Shown: positions 4,532 to 5,940 of the stretch, one piece after another | Position numbering within the stretch: position 1 is the stretch's first letter | Layout: each line of letters opens with the position of its first letter | Assembly (NCBI GenBank): GCA_900754955.1 | Contig: CAAEEV010000168.1 | Span: forward strand, 1-5,940 | Reading direction: 5' to 3' | DNA length: 5,940 nt | DNA from: Eggerthellaceae bacterium | GTDB lineage: Bacteria > Actinomycetota > Coriobacteriia > Coriobacteriales > Eggerthellaceae | The notes under the pieces: model-generated | The model's input: only the letters and a program-made list of their open reading frames with translations | What the model was told of the DNA's origin: nothing | Databases searched by the model: none | Made by a program: the position numbers and the translations under genes

Positions 4532-5940
4532 ATGCTTGACTACCTCCTTCCCCGCTACAAGGTGCTGCGCGACCGCGAGCAGTGCGTGGAGTGCGGCGTG
4601 TGCGAGCGCTCGTGCTCGAACGAGGTCCATCATGTTGACGAGGAGCTCGGCTGCGTGACGGCCGACCACATGAAGTGTGTGAACTGCCAGCGTTGCGTGG
4701 TGATGTGCCCCACGCACGCCATCGCCATCACGAAGTGGCCGCAGGTTGACAGCGGATCGGCGAACTGGACGCTCGGCTACATGCAGGACATCGCGAAGCA
4801 GGCGCAGACGGGCGCGGTGCTGCTGTCCTCGATGGGCAATCCCGAGCCGTATCCCATCTACTGGGACCACCTGCTGCTCAACGCGAGCCAGGTCACGAAC
4901 CCCTCTATCGACCCGCTGCGCGAGCCCATGGAGACGCGCGTGTTTCTCGGCGGCCGTCCGGGTATGCTCAAGGTGAACGAGCGCGAGCATCGTCTCGTGG
5001 AGCCGATGCCGCCGCAGATCAAGCTCGACGTGCCGCTCATGTTCTCCGCGATGAGCTTCGGCTCGATTTCGCTCAACGCGCAGAAGGCGCTTGCGATGGC
5101 GGCCAAGGAACTCGGCACGTACTTCAACACGGGCGAGGGCGGCCTGCACCGCGACCTCGAGCCGTACGCCGATCGCGCGATCGTGCAGGTTGCCTCGGGC
5201 CGCTTCGGCGTGGACTGCCACTACCTCAACGCTGGTGCGGCGATCGAGATCAAGATCGGTCAGGGTGCCAAGCCGGGCATCGGCGGTCATCTGCCGGGTG
5301 AGAAGATCAACGCCGAGGTGTCGCGCACGCGCATGATCCCGCAGGGCACCGACGCCATCTCTCCGGCGCCCCATCACGACATCTACTCGATCGAGGACCT
5401 GCGCCAGCTCATCTTCTCGCTCAAGGAGGCGACCCGCTACACCAAGCCCGTCGCCGTCAAGATCGCGGCTGTGCACAACGTGGCGGCAATCGCTTCGGGC
5501 ATGGCGCGCGCCGGTGCCGACATCATCGTGATCGACGGTTTCCGCGGCGGCACGGGCGCGGCGCCTAAGCGCATCCGCGACAACGTCGGCATCCCGATTG
5601 AGCTTGCGCTCGCAGCGGTCGACCAGCGTCTGCGCGACGAGAGCATCCGCTCGACCGTCAGCCTCGTGGCCGCCGGCTCCATCCGCAGCTCGGCCGATAT
5701 CGTGCGCGCGATCGCGCTCGGCGCCGATGCGGTGTATACGGCCTCCGCGGCTCTCATCGCGCTCGGGTGCCACCAGTGCGGCGACTGCTCGAGCGGCAAG
5801 TGCAACTGGGGCATCGCCACCCAGCAGCCCGAGCTCGTGAAGCGCCTCAATCCCGAGATCGCCGCCGAACGTGTGGTCAATCTGGTTCACGCGTGGAACC
5901 ACGAGATCCAGGAGATGATGGGCGGCATGGGCATCAACGC
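4532..5940 (+). CDS. gltB: Glutamate synthase ferredoxin/FMN subunit (split GltB, domain 2), 3' end missing
   Basis: Open from ATG 4532 to the window edge (469 codons plus two bases). This is the cytosolic synthase subunit that makes glutamate from 2-oxoglutarate and ammonia. AAAGGAGG at 4516-4523 sits 8 bases before the ATG. Residues 18-28 (CxxCxxCxxxC) and 49-60 (CxxCxxCxxxCP) are two ferredoxin-type 4Fe-4S motifs. From residue 168 the FMN-binding TIM barrel begins: FSAMSFGSIS, GEGG at 201-204, AVKIA, IDGFRGGTGAAP from 334 and VAAGSIRSSADI. A cysteine cluster follows at 413, 416, 419 and 424, ending CNWGIATQ, equivalent to the 3Fe-4S motif of conventional GltB (CxxxxxCxxxxCPVGIATQ). The layout matches the archaeal-type split enzyme. 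The GXGXG domain and any NAD(P)H-oxidising partner are not present. Electrons could come from a GltD-like partner or from ferredoxin; the sequence shown cannot decide. Confidence 0.93.
   Translation, partial: MLDYLLPRYKVLRDREQCVECGVCERSCSNEVHHVDEELGCVTADHMKCVNCQRCVVMCPTHAIAITKWPQVDSGSANWTLGYMQDIAKQAQTGAVLLSSMGNPEPYPIYWDHLLLNASQVTNPSIDPLREPMETRVFLGGRPGMLKVNEREHRLVEPMPPQIKLDVPLMFSAMSFGSISLNAQKALAMAAKELGTYFNTGEGGLHRDLEPYADRAIVQVASGRFGVDCHYLNAGAAIEIKIGQGAKPGIGGHLPGEKINAEVSRTRMIPQGTDAISPAPHHDIYSIEDLRQLIFSLKEATRYTKPVAVKIAAVHNVAAIASGMARAGADIIVIDGFRGGTGAAPKRIRDNVGIPIELALAAVDQRLRDESIRSTVSLVAAGSIRSSADIVRAIALGADAVYTASAALIALGCHQCGDCSSGKCNWGIATQQPELVKRLNPEIAAERVVNLVHAWNHEIQEMMGGMGIN

Noticed and set aside
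4232..5902. 556-codon reverse-strand open frame
   Set aside because: It is antisense to the clear amidotransferase and FMN subunit genes, is rich in Arg/His/Asp/Val and contains no domain motif. Long antisense frames are expected opposite GC-biased coding sequence.

Overview
This is a GC-rich, gene-dense stretch of bacterial chromosome. All the genes I can support lie on the + strand. Strong Shine-Dalgarno sites, GC-rich hairpin terminators and the gene content (a SpoVA-like membrane protein, xpt and a split glutamate synthase) would fit a high-GC anaerobic actinobacterium such as the Coriobacteriia/Eggerthellaceae. That placement is an inference from general resemblance, not from a search.

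Layout: (1) 1-882, the 3' part of a multi-membrane-segment protein that looks like two SpoVA-type (SpoVAC/SpoVAE) units fused in tandem, ending in a strong intrinsic terminator (904-943). (2) 941-1037, a compact control region: an extended -10 promoter whose -35 region sits in the T-run of that terminator, then a second hairpin with six T's directly ahead of the next gene's ribosome binding site. (3) 1038-1328, a small two-helix basic membrane protein of unknown function. (4) 1398-1978, a xanthine phosphoribosyltransferase gene (xpt) broken by a net 2-base insertion in a GCGCGC run just after the PRPP-binding loop, followed by a textbook terminator (1992-2023). (5) 2024-2296, a noncoding leader with several possible hairpins, one of which could hide the next ribosome binding site. 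(6) 2297-3145, an unrecognised 282-residue protein. (7) 3146-3331, an intergenic region with an 11-bp bulged hairpin. (8) 3332-4528 and 4532-5940, two tightly coupled genes for a split glutamate synthase: a class II glutamine amidotransferase subunit and a ferredoxin/FMN synthase subunit that runs off the right edge.

How they work together: the amidotransferase subunit would release ammonia from glutamine, and the ferredoxin/FMN subunit would use it to make glutamate from 2-oxoglutarate. The GXGXG subunit and any electron-donating partner are not in the window and may lie downstream. The small membrane protein and xpt look like one transcription unit, from the promoter near 962-970 to the terminator at 1992-2023. 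The main oddities are the xpt frameshift, the tandem SpoVA-like architecture, the promoter-hairpin element at 941-1021, and the structured leaders at 2131-2296 and 3249-3298. I saw no mobile element, CRISPR array, tRNA or rRNA, and no clear evidence of a wholly new system.
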